Origin: Xiphophorus maculatus
Lineage: Eukaryota; Chordata; Actinopteri; Cyprinodontiformes; Poeciliidae
NCBI RefSeq assembly: GCF_002775205.1
Contig: NC_036447.1
Location: 21,124,501-21,188,500 of the forward strand
Length of the DNA stretch: 64,000 nt
Reading direction: 5' to 3'
In this document: in pieces, positions 35,601-48,440 of the stretch
Position numbering within the stretch: position 1 is the first letter of the stretch
How the letters are laid out: the number at the start of each line of letters is the position of its first letter
The notes under the pieces: model-generated
The model's database searches: none
What the model was told of the DNA's origin: nothing
What the model saw: only the letters and a program-made list of their open reading frames with translations
Program-made: the position numbers and the translations under genes

Positions 35601-38600
35601 CTAAAATCCAAATGCCCTACTAAGACAGTTTCTGCTACATTAAACAACAATTACAGCCTGATAAAACCCAGCCGCTTATTCTACACTTTGCTTCATACAG
35701 AGGGCCTGGGCTCTCTGCTTTTGAGAAATGATTGTTTCCTGGAGGCGTGGACTCTTTTGAGGTTTTAAATTTTACGTATATCTAACGTTTGTCCATAATG
35801 TATGTAATGCGCCAGTTCGACGCTAAGAAGTATACTGGAAATTGCCTGCTCTGTATACTGTACAACCGTTCTCCTTTGTGGAGAGAGGGTCCCTAAATAT
35901 TTCCCTACAGCCAAGGTAGCTGTAGCAGCCTTTGGCGAGCCAGCTGATCAGCAACAGGTGGGGGAGAGAATATGGCATGCTTCTCTGTGCTCCTTACAAC
36001 TCCTGTGACTTCAGCACTTTCTCTGCTACATCAGAAAATTAAACTTTTAAATGTTTCGGTCCATCCTCAGCCCACGCAGTGTTTTTCTTCAGTGCTTCTT
36101 TTCTAACTGCACCGATTGGTCCGAGGTCGGCATCTGGATGTGCGTCGACCTCCTAAACCTCTCCGCAAACACGAACTGCTGTGAATCAGGTTAGGTTTCA
36201 GCCCCAAGTTGCCATGGCGACAAACAAACCAGCTTTGTCATGCTGAAAATCCCTGAACCTGAAGTTGCCTCAATAAGCCTCTAATCCTGCCGTGTATTAC
36301 AGATCTGCGATCACACACAGACCAGCATCAAATGCAAACAGGAACAAGTAGTCCGTGTTAGGTTCCTCATGCCTCTGGCTTGTGCTAAACAATCTGCTAT
36401 CAAGCCGATATCTGTGTAAACGTGAATTCACTTGGTTTTTTTGGGGAGGGTTTTTCCAATTGAGTGGTGGGATATTGTCAGATATCATTCCAGTCTTATT
36501 GTTATGCTCCATTTCTAATGAATATAGGTAGAATGAAGTGAAGAAACGGAAGGCGTTTCACTGAGACGAGGAGGAATGCTGCTGCTTCTGTCGAGGCCGT
36601 ATTCCTCCTGTAAAACCAGTTTGTTTTCCGTTCTGCCACAGACACGCCCGCCGCTGCAGCATCAGCTAACAATGGTAGCACAAGCACAAACCAGAACAAT
36701 GACCTGGATATATTTGGCCCCATGGTGTCCAACCCTCTGCCATCATCCACATCTGCAGCTCAGTTTTCTCAGGTAAAAACACCCGATTCAGTTGTGACTC
36801 AGCAGCAGTGGTTTCCTGCTGGTAAAACTGAAGATAAATGCGTTGGAAAAAAATGGTAACTATTGATATTGGTTGAAAAAATAAAAGAGCAAAATTTTAC
36901 TCTTCATTAAACAGCTGATGAAGACTTTAATGGTGGATTTTCTTATTAGATGTCTACATTTTGGTTAAGGTTTAGATAAACAATTCAATTTAAAAATGCC
37001 ATTAACTCTTCCACTTATTATCTTATAATGTATTTGATGCAGATGTTATGGGGCAATATTTTCTGCATGCAAACTCATGGATGAGATAATTTAGCATGTT
37101 AGTGAAAAGACATGCAGTTCCTATCAGAGACTCATTCAGGCTTTTAAAATCACTGATGATACAACACACAACTTTTATGAAGTTTTTGAAAGAACATATG
37201 ATGTTTCAAATAATTGTAACTTTAGTGTAATTCACATGTTCATATATATACATAATTGTCCCCATATAAAGTTATACTCAGTCAAATAATATTAGTAGTA
37301 AGTAATAAGCTTCAGGGATGATTCTGGTTTATATGTTTACCACTTTTTTGCAGGGTTTCCAACTCAGACAGGTAGATACTAGTAAACAATATTCATGTGT
37401 TCATCTGGTTTTGGAATGAATAAAGCAGGATGAAGAATATGGCTCAGTTCTTCTAAACTATTGTCTGGCCATAAGAAAGTCTGAAAAAAACCAAACATTC
37501 ATGACATTTTATGGCTCAAATGTCATGAGTATTTGGTTTTAAATGGTGTTTTGTTTTTAACAAAAAATGTTTTGTTTTTGTTTGTTTCAGTGCATCGCAT
37601 GCTTTAAGTGAACTCTTTAGAAGGAATGCTTTTATTTTGTTATCAATAAAATCAAAATACATTTATAGGGTTTTTTTATATTAGCTTTCTGTCGTCCTTC
37701 CAGGGGAGCTCCGGCACCACGGCCAGCACTCCGACACAAGCTCCGGCTGCGGGATGCGTGGGAGGCGGAGCCAGCTCAGGCTCAGGGCAGGCCGACCTGG
37801 ACCTGTTCAGCGACAACAGTAGCGCCACTAAAGCCGAGGACGGAACCAAGAAGCCGTTGTCCAAGGACTCGATTCTGTCTCTGTATGGAACAAACAGCAT
37901 GTCCCAGCAAGTCCCTGCTGGTGAGAACCAACAAACCAAAATAAACATGTTGTTTTCTTACGACTGAAATTACTCTAACAATGGTAGTCAGGACATATGG
38001 GGACATGCATTGGTGATGGCTTATAATTTATACCTACGAAAATCATGGTTAAATTGGTAATTCAGTTTCAACTATTATATCTGATGAATACAGGTCAATG
38101 TTTATTTGCTCAGCGGTTACTAAGGATGCAAACAATTAATCAACTTACAACTAATTGTTAATTAATAGTTTATTAGATTAACATTAGTTCCAATCGATTA
38201 ACTAATAACATCGCTTAGACCTTCTTTCAGTGTTTTAGTTTCACCTCCATCCAGAAGAGGGCGCCACCGGTCATCCTTAAGCGAAGGCAGTTCCTACAGA
38301 AACAGAGATGGCGGAGCCATACCAGAACGGAAAAGAGAAACAGTCCAATCAGAGTCTGTTGTGGAATGCAAATTGCATTTTATGCCATTCTGTTTTCAAA
38401 TTTAAACACTGGAAAAACTCCTTAGGTTTCACCTCATTAGTGCATGATGGAGCAGCGTTAACTTCTCAACCAAAAACTACTGATGAGCTACAAAGTCGAG
38501 GAAGTGGTTTTAAGAAAATGGCCGCTTACTAATTAATCATTAGGCAATCAGAAGATCAGTCAAATTTATATTAACTTTTTAATCAATGACTTGCATACCC

Positions 38601-40793
38601 GCTATGAACTTTTAAACTTTTGATTTTGAATGAAAGTCTGAGCTTTCTTTCACCGTTAAACTTCCTCAACCGTCTTGTTCTCTTTTTTTCCCCCTTGTCA
38701 GCCGGGATGTTTATGGGCCCCTCTCAGATGCAGTTTCCTGTGCAGGCCACCCCGGGTTATCAGGCCTTTCCTGGCATGGGAGCAGCTGTGCCGCCCACCA
38801 CCGTCATGGGTGCAATGATGGCCCAGAGCGGGGCAGCCATGATGGGGCCCAATCCCGCCATGATGGTGGGCATGACGATGCCGAACGGCTTCATGGGAAA
38901 CGCGCCTGCCACCGGAATGATGGGAATGGCCCCCAGGATGATGGGACCTCAGGGTGCGCCGATGCCTGCAGGCATGATGCCCGCTCAGGGGATGTACGCC
39001 ATGCAGCCGGGACAGCAGACTCAGTGGAACATGGGTCAGGTACGGCGACCGCTAAAATGCTGGAGTCCGTTTAATTTAACTTTTTAAAAACTTTTTTTAT
39101 TGAGAAAACATCTGTGTTTACAAATACAAAGAAAAACACAGGAATATAACATAGAATATGAGAAAAGTATGTCAGAGTTGTAGGTCTTTACAGTAAATAT
39201 ACAAGTACAAAAACAAAAAAAGTAGAAGATATTACAGACATGACAAATGAGAAACATTTGGTGGAAATGGTGGACAAATGTAGTTCAATTTCCTTAACAA
39301 AAGCTGTAAAAAACAGGGAAGATGATGAAAATTTACATTTGGAAATGTAAAGTCTGGATGACTTTACATTTGGAAATTTACATTTCCAAATGTAAATTTC
39401 TACCTTGAAGACATTTGTCTTCTTCCAGCATTAGTATTAGTTGAAAATCAACGATAATCATACTCATACCTTGGGGAAAATTGCTTACCAACATTGCAAA
39501 TTAGATAATGACGGGTGGAATTCGCCTCATATGCCCACACTGCCACTCAGTAACCACTAAGTGGCAGCACTTGTACAACTGTAGAATTAGGCCCGAGCAG
39601 CTAAGCGCTGCGAAGGCCTATTGTTTTTAGTATTATTTCTGTAATTTTATTATTATTTAGGCAAACTGCTCCACATAGAAATGCAAAGAAAGCTTTTCAT
39701 CACACCTTAGAGATGATTAGCATATATTCTGGTTAAAAAAGGAACTCGGAAAGTTGGAAAACAATAAAATATGGACACCCTCTTGGCAACCTAGTAAATG
39801 ATGTGTGAAAAAGCATTTCTTGATTAATTACCTGGCCTGTTTTTTGTTTTGTTTTTGGTTTTCTTTTTTTTTTTTTTTTTTTAGGGACTACTCTAACATA
39901 TGTTTTCAGAACATTTGGTGTGCTACTAGTCAGCTACTTCATCGTGGGTAAAGGGCTTTCAAGCCTAACCTTTCTAAATATTCAGAGATTTTAATAGTTG
40001 GCTAAGAATTTGTGTACTTAATGAATTTTAAGTTGACAAAATTACAATCAATTTGCTTAATTTGTAAGGGGAAGCAAATTATTGCAATATGTTTTAGACT
40101 TAATGTGGGTATTACATTTAAATCATTTTGGTGTGAGATTCTGCTCACAGCAGCATAGTGATGGTGAGCAATTAAATGTTCTTTAATTTCTTAAATTAGA
40201 TATGCTGACATTTGTAGAAACCTTCCATCTCATTCCCTTTAAACTATATGTACTCTGAACAAAATACACATTTTATGTACAAAAAGCAAAAAAAAAAGTC
40301 TGTCAGGCTGTGCCAGAAAACTGAAGAGGTTCAGATGTTCGGCAGAATAATAAATCACAAATATGCAGCACAGACATTTCTGCACATTCTAGCACAAAGG
40401 GAAAATGTCAAACATCCCTCTCTCAGTATAAACAATGATTTTCACCAGCAGTTATTTTATCGTGAATTTTACCCTGTAAATAAAAAACTCAAAGTGTGGG
40501 ATGAACTCATTTGAAAGTTTTTCACACATCTTTAACGGGGGGTTACAGTAAACTTGCCGGTGTCTGTATTAAACATGTGGCTGAACCTGGACACAGCTGG
40601 ACTGGTGCCGGTTCTGTCTGATGTTCCTCCTAACCGCCATCCGTGTCTTCCCCAGGTGAGCCAGCAGATGTCAGGGATGACTCTGAACGGCGCCGGGGGC
40701 CAGATGGCCTTCGGTCAGCCTCCTTCAGCCATGGGCGGTTGGGCCGGCGCCGCCGGATCCGGTCAGACTCTGAGCACGCAGCTATGGAAGTGA
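29693..40793 (+). CDS. smap1: SMAP1, ArfGAP of clathrin-coated vesicle traffic (10 coding exons)
   Basis: Exons: 29693-29810, 30216-30349, 32298-32383, 32494-32569, 33750-33812, 33907-33982, 36642-36772, 37704-37920, 38702-39039 and 40656-40793. Phases agree throughout and give 458 residues (human SMAP1 is about 467). The N terminus [19 protein letters not shown] is SMAP1-like, not SMAP2. The ArfGAP zinc finger uses C33, C36, C53 and C56, with catalytic Arg 61 in GIHRNLG. A basic Lys/Glu linker follows, then a clathrin box LLGLD at residues 181-185 formed across the exon 6/7 junction, then [28 protein letters not shown], a Met/Gly/Ala-rich region in exon 9, and the conserved C terminus [13 protein letters not shown]1 stimulates GTP hydrolysis on Arf6 and binds clathrin in endocytosis (family knowledge). 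The linker between ArfGAP and clathrin box is short relative to my recollection of the mammalian protein; an unseen or alternative exon is possible. Confidence 0.93.
30350..32297 (+). other. smap1 intron 2
   Basis: A 1.9-kb AT-rich intron with no gene or repeat I can name. Confidence 0.6.
33390..33625 (+). mobile_element. Tc1-like transposon relic in smap1 intron 4
   Basis: The sequence keeps the helix-turn-helix/linker part of a Tc1-like transposase gene: GTAATAATTAAAAG, then ACAGTGAGGAGGATGGTCAAG and CTCTGGAGAACAATATTG. It is short, frameshifted and has no inverted repeats left. Confidence 0.55.
33983..36641 (+). other. smap1 intron 6
   Basis: A 2.7-kb intron. Open frames at 34691-34963 and 35511-35768 have no recognisable domains and no splice-site framing. 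No named repeat is supported. Confidence 0.5.
36773..37703 (+). other. smap1 intron 7
   Basis: A 0.9-kb AT-rich intron with nothing recognised inside. Confidence 0.5.
38120..38560. repeat. AT-rich repeat resembling a hAT-type element in smap1 intron 8
   Basis: The left side has ATTAATCAACTTACAACTAATTG with mirrored TAATTAATAG words, and the right side has TACTAATTAATCATTAGG. An internal GAAGAGGGCGCCACCGG is the sort of core seen in fish non-autonomous elements. Ends are undefined and the class is tentative. Confidence 0.3.
39040..40655 (+). other. smap1 intron 9
   Basis: A 1.6-kb intron. Besides the nested inverted repeat it has two small hairpins: TGCCACT...AGTGGCA at 39541-39566, and a GCAGC...GCTGC stem inside AGGCCCGAGC...GAAGGCCTA at 39589-39620. 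The second resembles a GGCCCGAGC...GAAGGCCTATTG word I associate with dispersed fish repeats. A poly-T run lies at 39867-39884. Confidence 0.45.
39331..39400. repeat. Nested inverted repeat in smap1 intron 9
   Basis: The word TTTACATTTGGAAATGTAAA and its reverse complement recur three times in alternating orientation, giving mutually exclusive hairpins. Confidence 0.7.
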
Positions 40794-40835
40794 GCCTTGG
40801 ACTGGGTCAGGGGGGGTCGGGCGGAGTTGAAGTCA

Positions 40836-40879
40836 AGGTCCCAGAAAGCGCAAATGATCATTTGCGCTTTTCTGGACCT
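40836..40879. promoter_or_regulatory. 44-nt near-perfect palindrome in the smap1 3' UTR
   Basis: Two 22-nt arms meet with no spacer. The central 26 bases (40845-40870, AAAGCGCAAATGA and its exact complement) are a perfect palindrome. Outside this, one-base slips keep pairing through CCAG/CTGG and AGGTC/GACCT. It starts 43 nt after the stop codon, so the mRNA would carry a strong hairpin. Function is unknown. Confidence 0.85.
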
Positions 40880-41302
40880 CGCTATGAACTGATGCCCCTT
40901 TCCATCACGGACCAGCCTTCAGAACACGACAATTGTATCTCTTTCTTTTTTGTTTCCCTCTTTCTCCCTTTCTGTCTCTCTTTCTCTCTATTGTGTGAGT
41001 GAATTGGGAGTAATACAGGATTACATGATTGGCAGTTTCTGCCTCCTAACTTTTTATTTTCCTTTTTTGGAAAAAAAGACAACAACAAAATATAAGGAAA
41101 CAGTCCCAACATTGACATATCAGTAAAGCTGCAGGACCAGTTACACAAGCTTTTATTGTATCTCTGTATCAATATCAGATTATAGAACATTTAAATAATT
41201 AGTATTTAAAGGGAGGAGATGACTATCGAGTCAGCCAGTGCGGCTCCCAGATGTACAGCGCTGTATAACCTTCTTTTAAAGTACCTGTGGTTCCCCTATA
41301 AA

Positions 41303-41308
41303 ATTAAA
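41303..41308 (+). terminator. smap1 poly(A) signal candidate (ATTAAA)
   Basis: The ATTAAA variant about 510 nt after the stop is followed by a GT-rich stretch (GCACTTGTGTGTCTTCTGTG). No AATAAA lies nearer. Confidence 0.5.
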
Positions 41309-41399
41309 CTGGTAAAACTGATTGCACTTGTGTGTCTTCTGTGACTAAAGGTTTGATCTAAACCATTAAAAATGTATTTAAAGAAGTTGTCCAACTATT

Positions 41400-41700
41400 A
41401 GAAGTGACTCATTTTAATGCAACATGAAACTTTGGTTCACCCTTTGCAGTTATAATATCTTTAACCCTTCTGAAAAGGTTTTCCAGAATGTTTAGGAAAG
41501 TTTTGGATTGCTCCACAAATGCATTTGTAAGGTCAGACACTGATGTTGGACGCGGAAACTTCCCTTCTGGGTCTCTGCTCTGATTAACGCTAAAGGGGAT
41601 ACGTTGGCAGCGTTGTGCATAAATGCATTCAAATGTTCATGAGGGGAACTTGCATATTTTTTATCATGCAGACACAGTGGTGGCATTTTCTTTCAGGATG
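41400..41700 (-). mobile_element. DNA-transposon relic (Tc1-type, fragment)
   Basis: The segment reads CTTCTGAAAAGGTTTTCCAG, then GGATTGCTCCACAAATGCATTTGTAAGGTCAG and ACTGATGTTGGACG. This is a recognisable stretch of a dispersed fish DNA transposon. It lacks ends and coding capacity. Superfamily is tentative. Confidence 0.45.
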
Positions 41701-42479
41701 TGCACTTACTGACTGCTAAGTGTGTGTGGGCATGGCGCTCATTTGCAAGTAGTTTTAGTGTTGGAGCTGTGAACTTAGTATTTAGTTCAGTCTGGTTAGG
41801 TGGTGAACTTTGAACATAAATTAATTGAGCTGCACTTCAAACACAGATCAAACACTCATCCATGCCTTTATAAACCTTGCTTTGTTCACTGGTAAACTCT
41901 CTCCGAGTCCCCCGGCTGTTCCGACAAAGCATGGAGCAGGAAATTGTCTGAAAATGTTATTCTTGGTTGATATTAACATTTGTTTGATCGAAAACATGCA
42001 AGTGTGTCAAAAAACAAACGGGCCCCATTTCATAAGGAGATGAATGCTTTTTCACAGAGGTGTAACATCAGACTTCAACATGTCATTTCTGCTTTCTTTA
42101 ACTTAAACCATGCAGTAAATGTTTGTTCTAAGGTCATATCATGAATACACTTCAGAGTTATCAGACTCTGTTTTAGGTACACATGGATCAATTCTGTGTG
42201 AAGTTTCCAGCATCATCTACCAAACTCATCCTGAGGTCACCACTTTACAGAAGCACTGTTTCACTATGAAGAAATCTGGACTGGATTTAGCATCTGTCAG
42301 TGAAAAGGTTTGACATCGTCATCAATCATAAGAGAGAGGATTTGAGACGTTTTGTGGGTTGTTCCAAATGCCTGGTATGCAGAACTTCTCATGTTATCCA
42401 AGGACTGAAAACTGAGCTAGAAGCATCTGAGGAGCAAAGTTTAGTTCATATGTTGCTCTATTTGGGGAAAAAAGCAATG

Positions 42480-42960
42480 CTCTGCTGCAGTTAGGAAAAA
42501 AAGACAAAAAAATCATTCAATTTGTGTTTTTTAACTTTTCAGGGTGCTTCTGATTAGCACTAGAATGTGGAAAGTAGGCTGTGGCTTGGTCCGATGAATC
42601 ACTTTTCGGCTTTCTTCATTTGAATTAACGGGGCACAGGCACATTGTTTTCACAATATGCACAATTGGAAGAAGCCAGGATGTTTTCATGTTTAAACACT
42701 GTTATGGTTACAAAGCCAAATATACCCCAGCACAGAAACAGTATCCACTAGAGGGAGGGAGCTTTTCCATGAAACAATGTATCCTGCACCGATACAAAGA
42801 TGGTTCAAGGAGACCAACAATGACTTTGACACGTTGGCAAGCCCTGTAACTTCCCAGGTCAATCTACCATCTGTGGGAAGTAACAGAGAAGTTCCTTTCC
42901 ATCCCATCTATAGCGTACACATGAGAAGTATCTGGTACTGACTGTTTTTAACAATCTGCA
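42480..42960. mobile_element. Possible DNA-transposon relic
   Basis: TTGGTCCGATGAATCACTTTTCGG resembles the W-S-D-E-S-x-F segment of Tc1-like transposases (plus strand). The following sequence is degenerate. Weak support. Confidence 0.3.
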
Positions 42961-45360
42961 ACTGACTAATTTAGTAGCAGGATTCTTCAGATAATGGTTG
43001 GCTTGTGTAAAACTGATTTATTGTATCTTTTGGAGAGTCAAAAGAAAAGGTCAGTGATCTCTAGAACGTTTCTTGTCGCTGGAATGAGGAGTTTCAGGAC
43101 AGGATTGTATTTGTTTGAGGGAAAAGGTCAGTGGGGGGAGAAAGCACATGACATGTTTATCCAGGAAACGTTTCAACCAAGATGTTTTTGTCTGTCAGAG
43201 ATGTTGAACCCCTGGCAGTATGTGCTAACGACTTTGATGTCAAGCATTCAAAGCTGCACAATGATTTAAATTCATGGACAAATCCTTTAATACATGTGTG
43301 GTAATAGTTCAGATTATCATTCTCCATCATAAAATTAAAGCTACAGTAACTGTTACAAAAAAATTTACTTTACATACTTGTTAAACTATAGTGACAAATA
43401 TTTGTTACTATTTGGGTCAGAGTATAATGAGTTTGGGTCTCTCAGTATAATGAGAGACAAATAATCAAAAATCAAGCTCTTTTGCCTTCTTTATCTGAAC
43501 AAATGCACTGCTCCGTCAGAAACAACCAATCAGAGTCAGGGGGAGGGTCTTGGCACAATCAATCACCCTTGTGTACCAGCTGCTCACATGCTCCCGGTTT
43601 TCTGTGCTAGGCTACAACTTCTCCCTTACCATGAATGCTCAGGCTAGTTAACATGGTCACCAATGGCGACGGATAGATGGTTTTCCTGAAACGGTAAGCT
43701 TTTTCTCAGCTGTTTGAATATTAAGCATCATGTACATGAAGCTGATTGACACCACTAAGACCCTACTCCTGACCTTGATCGGTTGCTTTTCACTGGGAGG
43801 AGGAGGAGATTCTTTTCACAGATTCTATCTCATTGTCAGGACGTCGTGGCAAACAAACCCCCTCACATAAACTGGAACATTTGTGTATTAAATTGAACAA
43901 TAATTTCTCCTCATTGACAAAACATTCTTGCTCAAATTAATGCTTTTTCAGTTTTACTATTTGTAGGGATTTAGTGAGCTTAGAATAAAGTGAAATGATT
44001 TCTAAGCGGGTTCAAAATGACTGACACTTCAGCTAATGGCCTCCAGATGGCAGTGTTGTGATGTCGGAAACATTCAGCTGAGCTTGTTCTGGAAATAGAT
44101 CCAGACTGCAACCCCACACTGCTCTATAATCAGTACAGATAATAATCATGCACACTAAAAGCGTAACATTGTGTGTTGGGGATTTCCTGTTGCACACCAT
44201 CCAATTAAAATCCCTGATTGTGGTCACCTCACCTTACATTGGTTTCTTGGTCATTTAGCAGGACTTGCAGGGCCAAAACATTCTCGTGAGGTTTATCTTA
44301 TAGACTTTATTGTAAAAGTGACACATTTTTCAAGTAAAAGTTCTAAAAAATAAAAACTCCCCAGAAACCGTGTTGACTATGCATGCTGTTCGTCCACAGC
44401 ACAACAGGGAAGAAAATGTCGCCGGAAGCAACATCTGCCTCTTTGAGGGTTTGAATGTGGTTCTAATATGGCTCCAGTCCTGCAAATGTGGATTTCTATC
44501 TCTTGCGAGAGTCAGCCTCTGCTCTGTGTCTCCGCCAACTATCAGCTGGGGGCGCTGTTATTGCCGTGGTGGGAGAGAGTTTCTCTGTTAGGTGTTGAGG
44601 TAAAACATCTGTTTATTCTGTTCTCTTAATGCAAAACCTACGGAAACATACTTGGAGAACATGAAACTTGATTTATGTAACTGCTACAGTGAATGCCATT
44701 ATAGTCAACATTTAGGCCACACTCAGAAAATGAGGAAAAATACAGTCATGCCACGTGTTTACAGTCAGTGGCATTTCTGTGAGGGAAAGTTTGCCTCACC
44801 GGGCCTCACAGAGGATTTGATTCTGTACTTATATGGAGTAGTTAGTACCACTCCAGGTTTTTTTGTGACTTGGGAGAGATTTAAGCAGATGCACTTTAAA
44901 AAACAAAAAACAAAAACACACAAGCAGTTTATGCTGTGCCCAGGTAAGCATCAGCTCAGGTAATTGGTGAAGTTTTAGTGTCACTCTGCTGCACTATAAT
45001 TTGCCTTGTGCAAAGCTGCTGTCTCAGACTTGCAACAGCATTAGGTGTTTACTGCAGTTAAGTATAGTATTATGAAGGGCGTGGTTCTTTAAACCTGCTC
45101 TACCGGTTAACCTCCGCTGTTTCTCTCTCTCTTTCTGATGCCCTGTGATGCCAACAACAACGACTGGTAATAAAGAAAACTGACTGTGGAAGACAATGCG
45201 CTGAATGAAAGGTGCATTTTTATGGTTTGACTACACTGCTGGGAGGATCAGCAGGCTTGAAAATGTATGAAAGGCCATAACTGTTTTATGCTTGGCATCG
45301 GCTGAAAAGCCCTGATTGTGGGTTTGCTCCGGACTCTACCTCTCATTTGTTCCTCCTCTT
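42960..45360. other. Intergenic, no gene recognised
   Basis: Mixed sequence with several short open frames but no domain, splice pair or repeat I can support. Confidence 0.4.
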
Positions 45361-45368
45361 TGCTGCAG

Positions 45369-45448
45369 CAGGGAGTTTCGCATCGAGGTCCGATGCCATA
45401 CGGTGCCGGACGCCTTTTAGCAAAGAGGCTAGGCATTCCTCCCAGCAT
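45369..45448 (+). other. Orphan exon-like segment
   Basis: A strong polypyrimidine tract and acceptor (TTGTTCCTCCTCTTTGCTGCAG) precede an 80-nt open segment that ends at a good donor (CAT|GTGAGT). One frame is open throughout and includes RGPMPYGAGRLLAKRLGIPP. I do not recognise the product. No partner exons could be assembled, although splice-framed open segments also occur near 52217-52263 and 53069-53141. It may be a real exon of an unseen gene or a chance arrangement. Confidence 0.25.
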
Positions 45449-45449
45449 G

Positions 45450-48440
45450 TGAGTTAATCTAACACTTCTCCAGAATAGAACCCCCTCCCCAACTCCAATC
45501 CAAGTGAAAACTGCTTCTTCTTTTTCCAGCTGTTTAATCTCCTTCTTGACCCAGTGACATCAACATTCCTGGGGATGAGCATGCTGTCAGCCTCCTACTT
45601 AACTCTTGCAGACATGACTAGCTTAAGCAAACATTTCACTGATATGACAGGTTAATGTGACCCGATTGTATTCCACACTGATAAATGGGCTACCACGCCT
45701 GCTAAGGGAATATTTCAAAGAAAACTATTTTCTTCTGTCTTCCAGTACTTTAAAGTTAATAACATTCATGTAAGTGACTGACTAACATAGTGGGTATGAA
45801 ATATTTGTTTTTTAATGTCAGATACAGAAATATATAAAAGTTCAAACATGAGATTCAGTTAAAACTCAACTCATGTTTGTGTTTCAGCGTTTTCTCTGGC
45901 TGTAGACTCACACCTGTGCAAGACTGTAATTTGCCTTAAGTTATGCATTATTATGGGGTCTATTTAATCATATTTAGGCTGTTGCCGTGTACAGAAACGT
46001 ACTGTAGTCACAAAGTACAACTCTTTTTAATTAACTAAACCACTGTAGATGTCTATCATTTCCTCTGTTTCAATTTGGAAACTTTGCGAAGTAGCTCAGT
46101 TGTTGCCAGCGCTACTTTGATTTAGCATCAGTTACCTGCTGGTTTCTGTTAAACCAGTGTTAATTGTGTTGACTGTGAACAAAAGTATAATGGTTGGGGC
46201 TGTAGTTCCAACAACAGTGGGGATTTTTGCATGAATGTCTCTCTTAGTGAGCAGAGAGCCTTCATCTTTCCCTGACATTTCACAATATTAGGTTTAAAAG
46301 AATTAAAAGAGGGTAGAAATAGACCAGGAGAGATTTTGAGTCTCAATAATTTCAACTCATTGTCTCCATTTAAGATCGTCTTCATGAAATATGGGGGGAA
46401 AAGAATGTAGAGAATGAACTTGTTGGTGTAATTTTACAAACAGAATGAAGAGGCTTAGCAGCAACCACCTCCACCTTGTCACATAATGCAGCCCGGGACG
46501 ATGAGTCACAACCCTCATATCAAAAACAAACCCTATCATCTACGTACATTAGCATTCCAGCTGTTTAGATTGGAAACGTAACTTAGCTATTGTCCTCAGA
46601 TACTGTTGGTTCTGCTCTGAAGTTTGTCAAATCAAGTTTTTTAAGGGTTTGTTGAGCTACTCATTTCCTTCCTGTGTCTTTGCAGATATGATTTTTTATT
46701 ATTCTTGGAGAACTGATTCATGGCAACGTGAAAGGGAAACCCATAAATACTAAATTTTTCAACAGTAAACAGACATTGCATGTAGGAATTGTGGCTGAAC
46801 TTTGGTTATGTGTCAAATATTTGGCATCAAACAAATTCTCTTCCACTCTCATGACTCCATCTTGTGGCCCCAGGCTAGCCTCGAAAAGCAGGAAGCTTCT
46901 CGGGGAGAAGATAGATGTTCGAAACATACCAGTGCTTTCTGTTGCACTGCCTAACGGGGCCATGTCCAACCAGTTTGTTTACTATTCATCAGTCAATTGA
47001 CATGACGGGTCATTAATCCAATCGAGTGAACCACAAATTGAATTAAATCACAAAACACGAAGCTGTGGTTTTTGGCTTGTAGGAAGTTAAAGTAAATATG
47101 GCCTCGAGTCAGGGTTCAGGAATAGTTAGCTACGCAAAGGCATGAGGTCATTTAAGTGCAATATTAAAGTAATTTTCATTTGGGACACTTAGGGAAGAAA
47201 ACATTTTATTAGATTGTTGTTACTTTAAACCATAATACATTATTACAGTTTGCCTTACATTTGATTTTCTTCATTTACAACATGAAACAGAATATTAATA
47301 ACTTGCATAATTTTAATACGTTTCTTGCCATCAAGGCTGGTGCTCACAGGGATAAATGTCAGATATATAGTTGGAAGTGAATGCATCAATGTATGTGCCA
47401 CTTCCTGTGTGTTTTTAATGAATCTGTTATCGAACGGCGCTGTTTTCCTTTAGCGTACCTAAGCTGAACGCTACCGTGAGAAAAGTTTGTTGATTGATGC
47501 TCAAAAAAACCTGTGGTGGCATGAGGCATCCTGGTATGGTGAGAGATGTAATCACATCGTGACAGAACTGCATGTCAGCTGAGTTTTTAATTACTCAAAG
47601 TTTTCGTTTTGCTTGCCACATCTTTTATCATACCGCCGCACCGTGTCCTTAACTCACTTTAGATTTAGGTATTAACAATCTATCCATTTTGTCCCTGTCA
47701 CAGGCTGGGTGACGTTAGCTAAATGTTTGCAGTTACTCTGTTTATTTATTTTTTTATTATGTCACACCTCAATTTAATCCAAAGAAAAGACAGTGGCATC
47801 TGACAGTTGAGAAAACCAGTAAAACAAACAAAAAAATGAAATAAAATAATTTGCATGCTACCAGTGATTATTTTCCAAAATACAATAATAAGGGGTTACT
47901 GCAGCCTGGGATCCTAATTACAAATGAACCAAAAATATTGCCTGTCTATTGAACTGCACTCTGAAACAAGCGTCATCTGGCTCCGTTTAAAGAGCCTTAA
48001 ATCCTGTCTCTACTACTTGCGCAGCAACTTGTGAATGTTCAAGTAATGTCCCTGTGGCACTGAGTACGGCTTTAAAAGGGCAATAAAAGCATTAGTAATT
48101 GCTCCAAATGGTTTTGTAGATCATTTTAGTGGCTTTTCAGAGATAAACCTTTGCACTCCACCCATCTGTGTCTTCAAAATTTTCTATTTAAGGCAAAGAT
48201 CTGAGTGATACAAGATCAAATGACAGTACAGGTAAATAAAAAAAAGTTGCAGCTCATAACTATTCAGTGTATTCATAACAACATTGTTGCCAAGTGTGAA
48301 ACTGAGGTTTGGCTTCCCCTGGTGATACTGAATGTCCTAAAAGGCAGCAGAAACTATGTCGTTTGCATACCCGGCATATCTACCAGCAGATGTCAAAATA
48401 GTTACTCATTATAACAGTCAATTGCAATGTTTATGCCTCT
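45450..48440. other. Intergenic, no gene recognised
   Basis: AT-rich sequence. The open frame at 46728-47000 has no recognisable domain. No RNA gene is seen. Confidence 0.4.
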
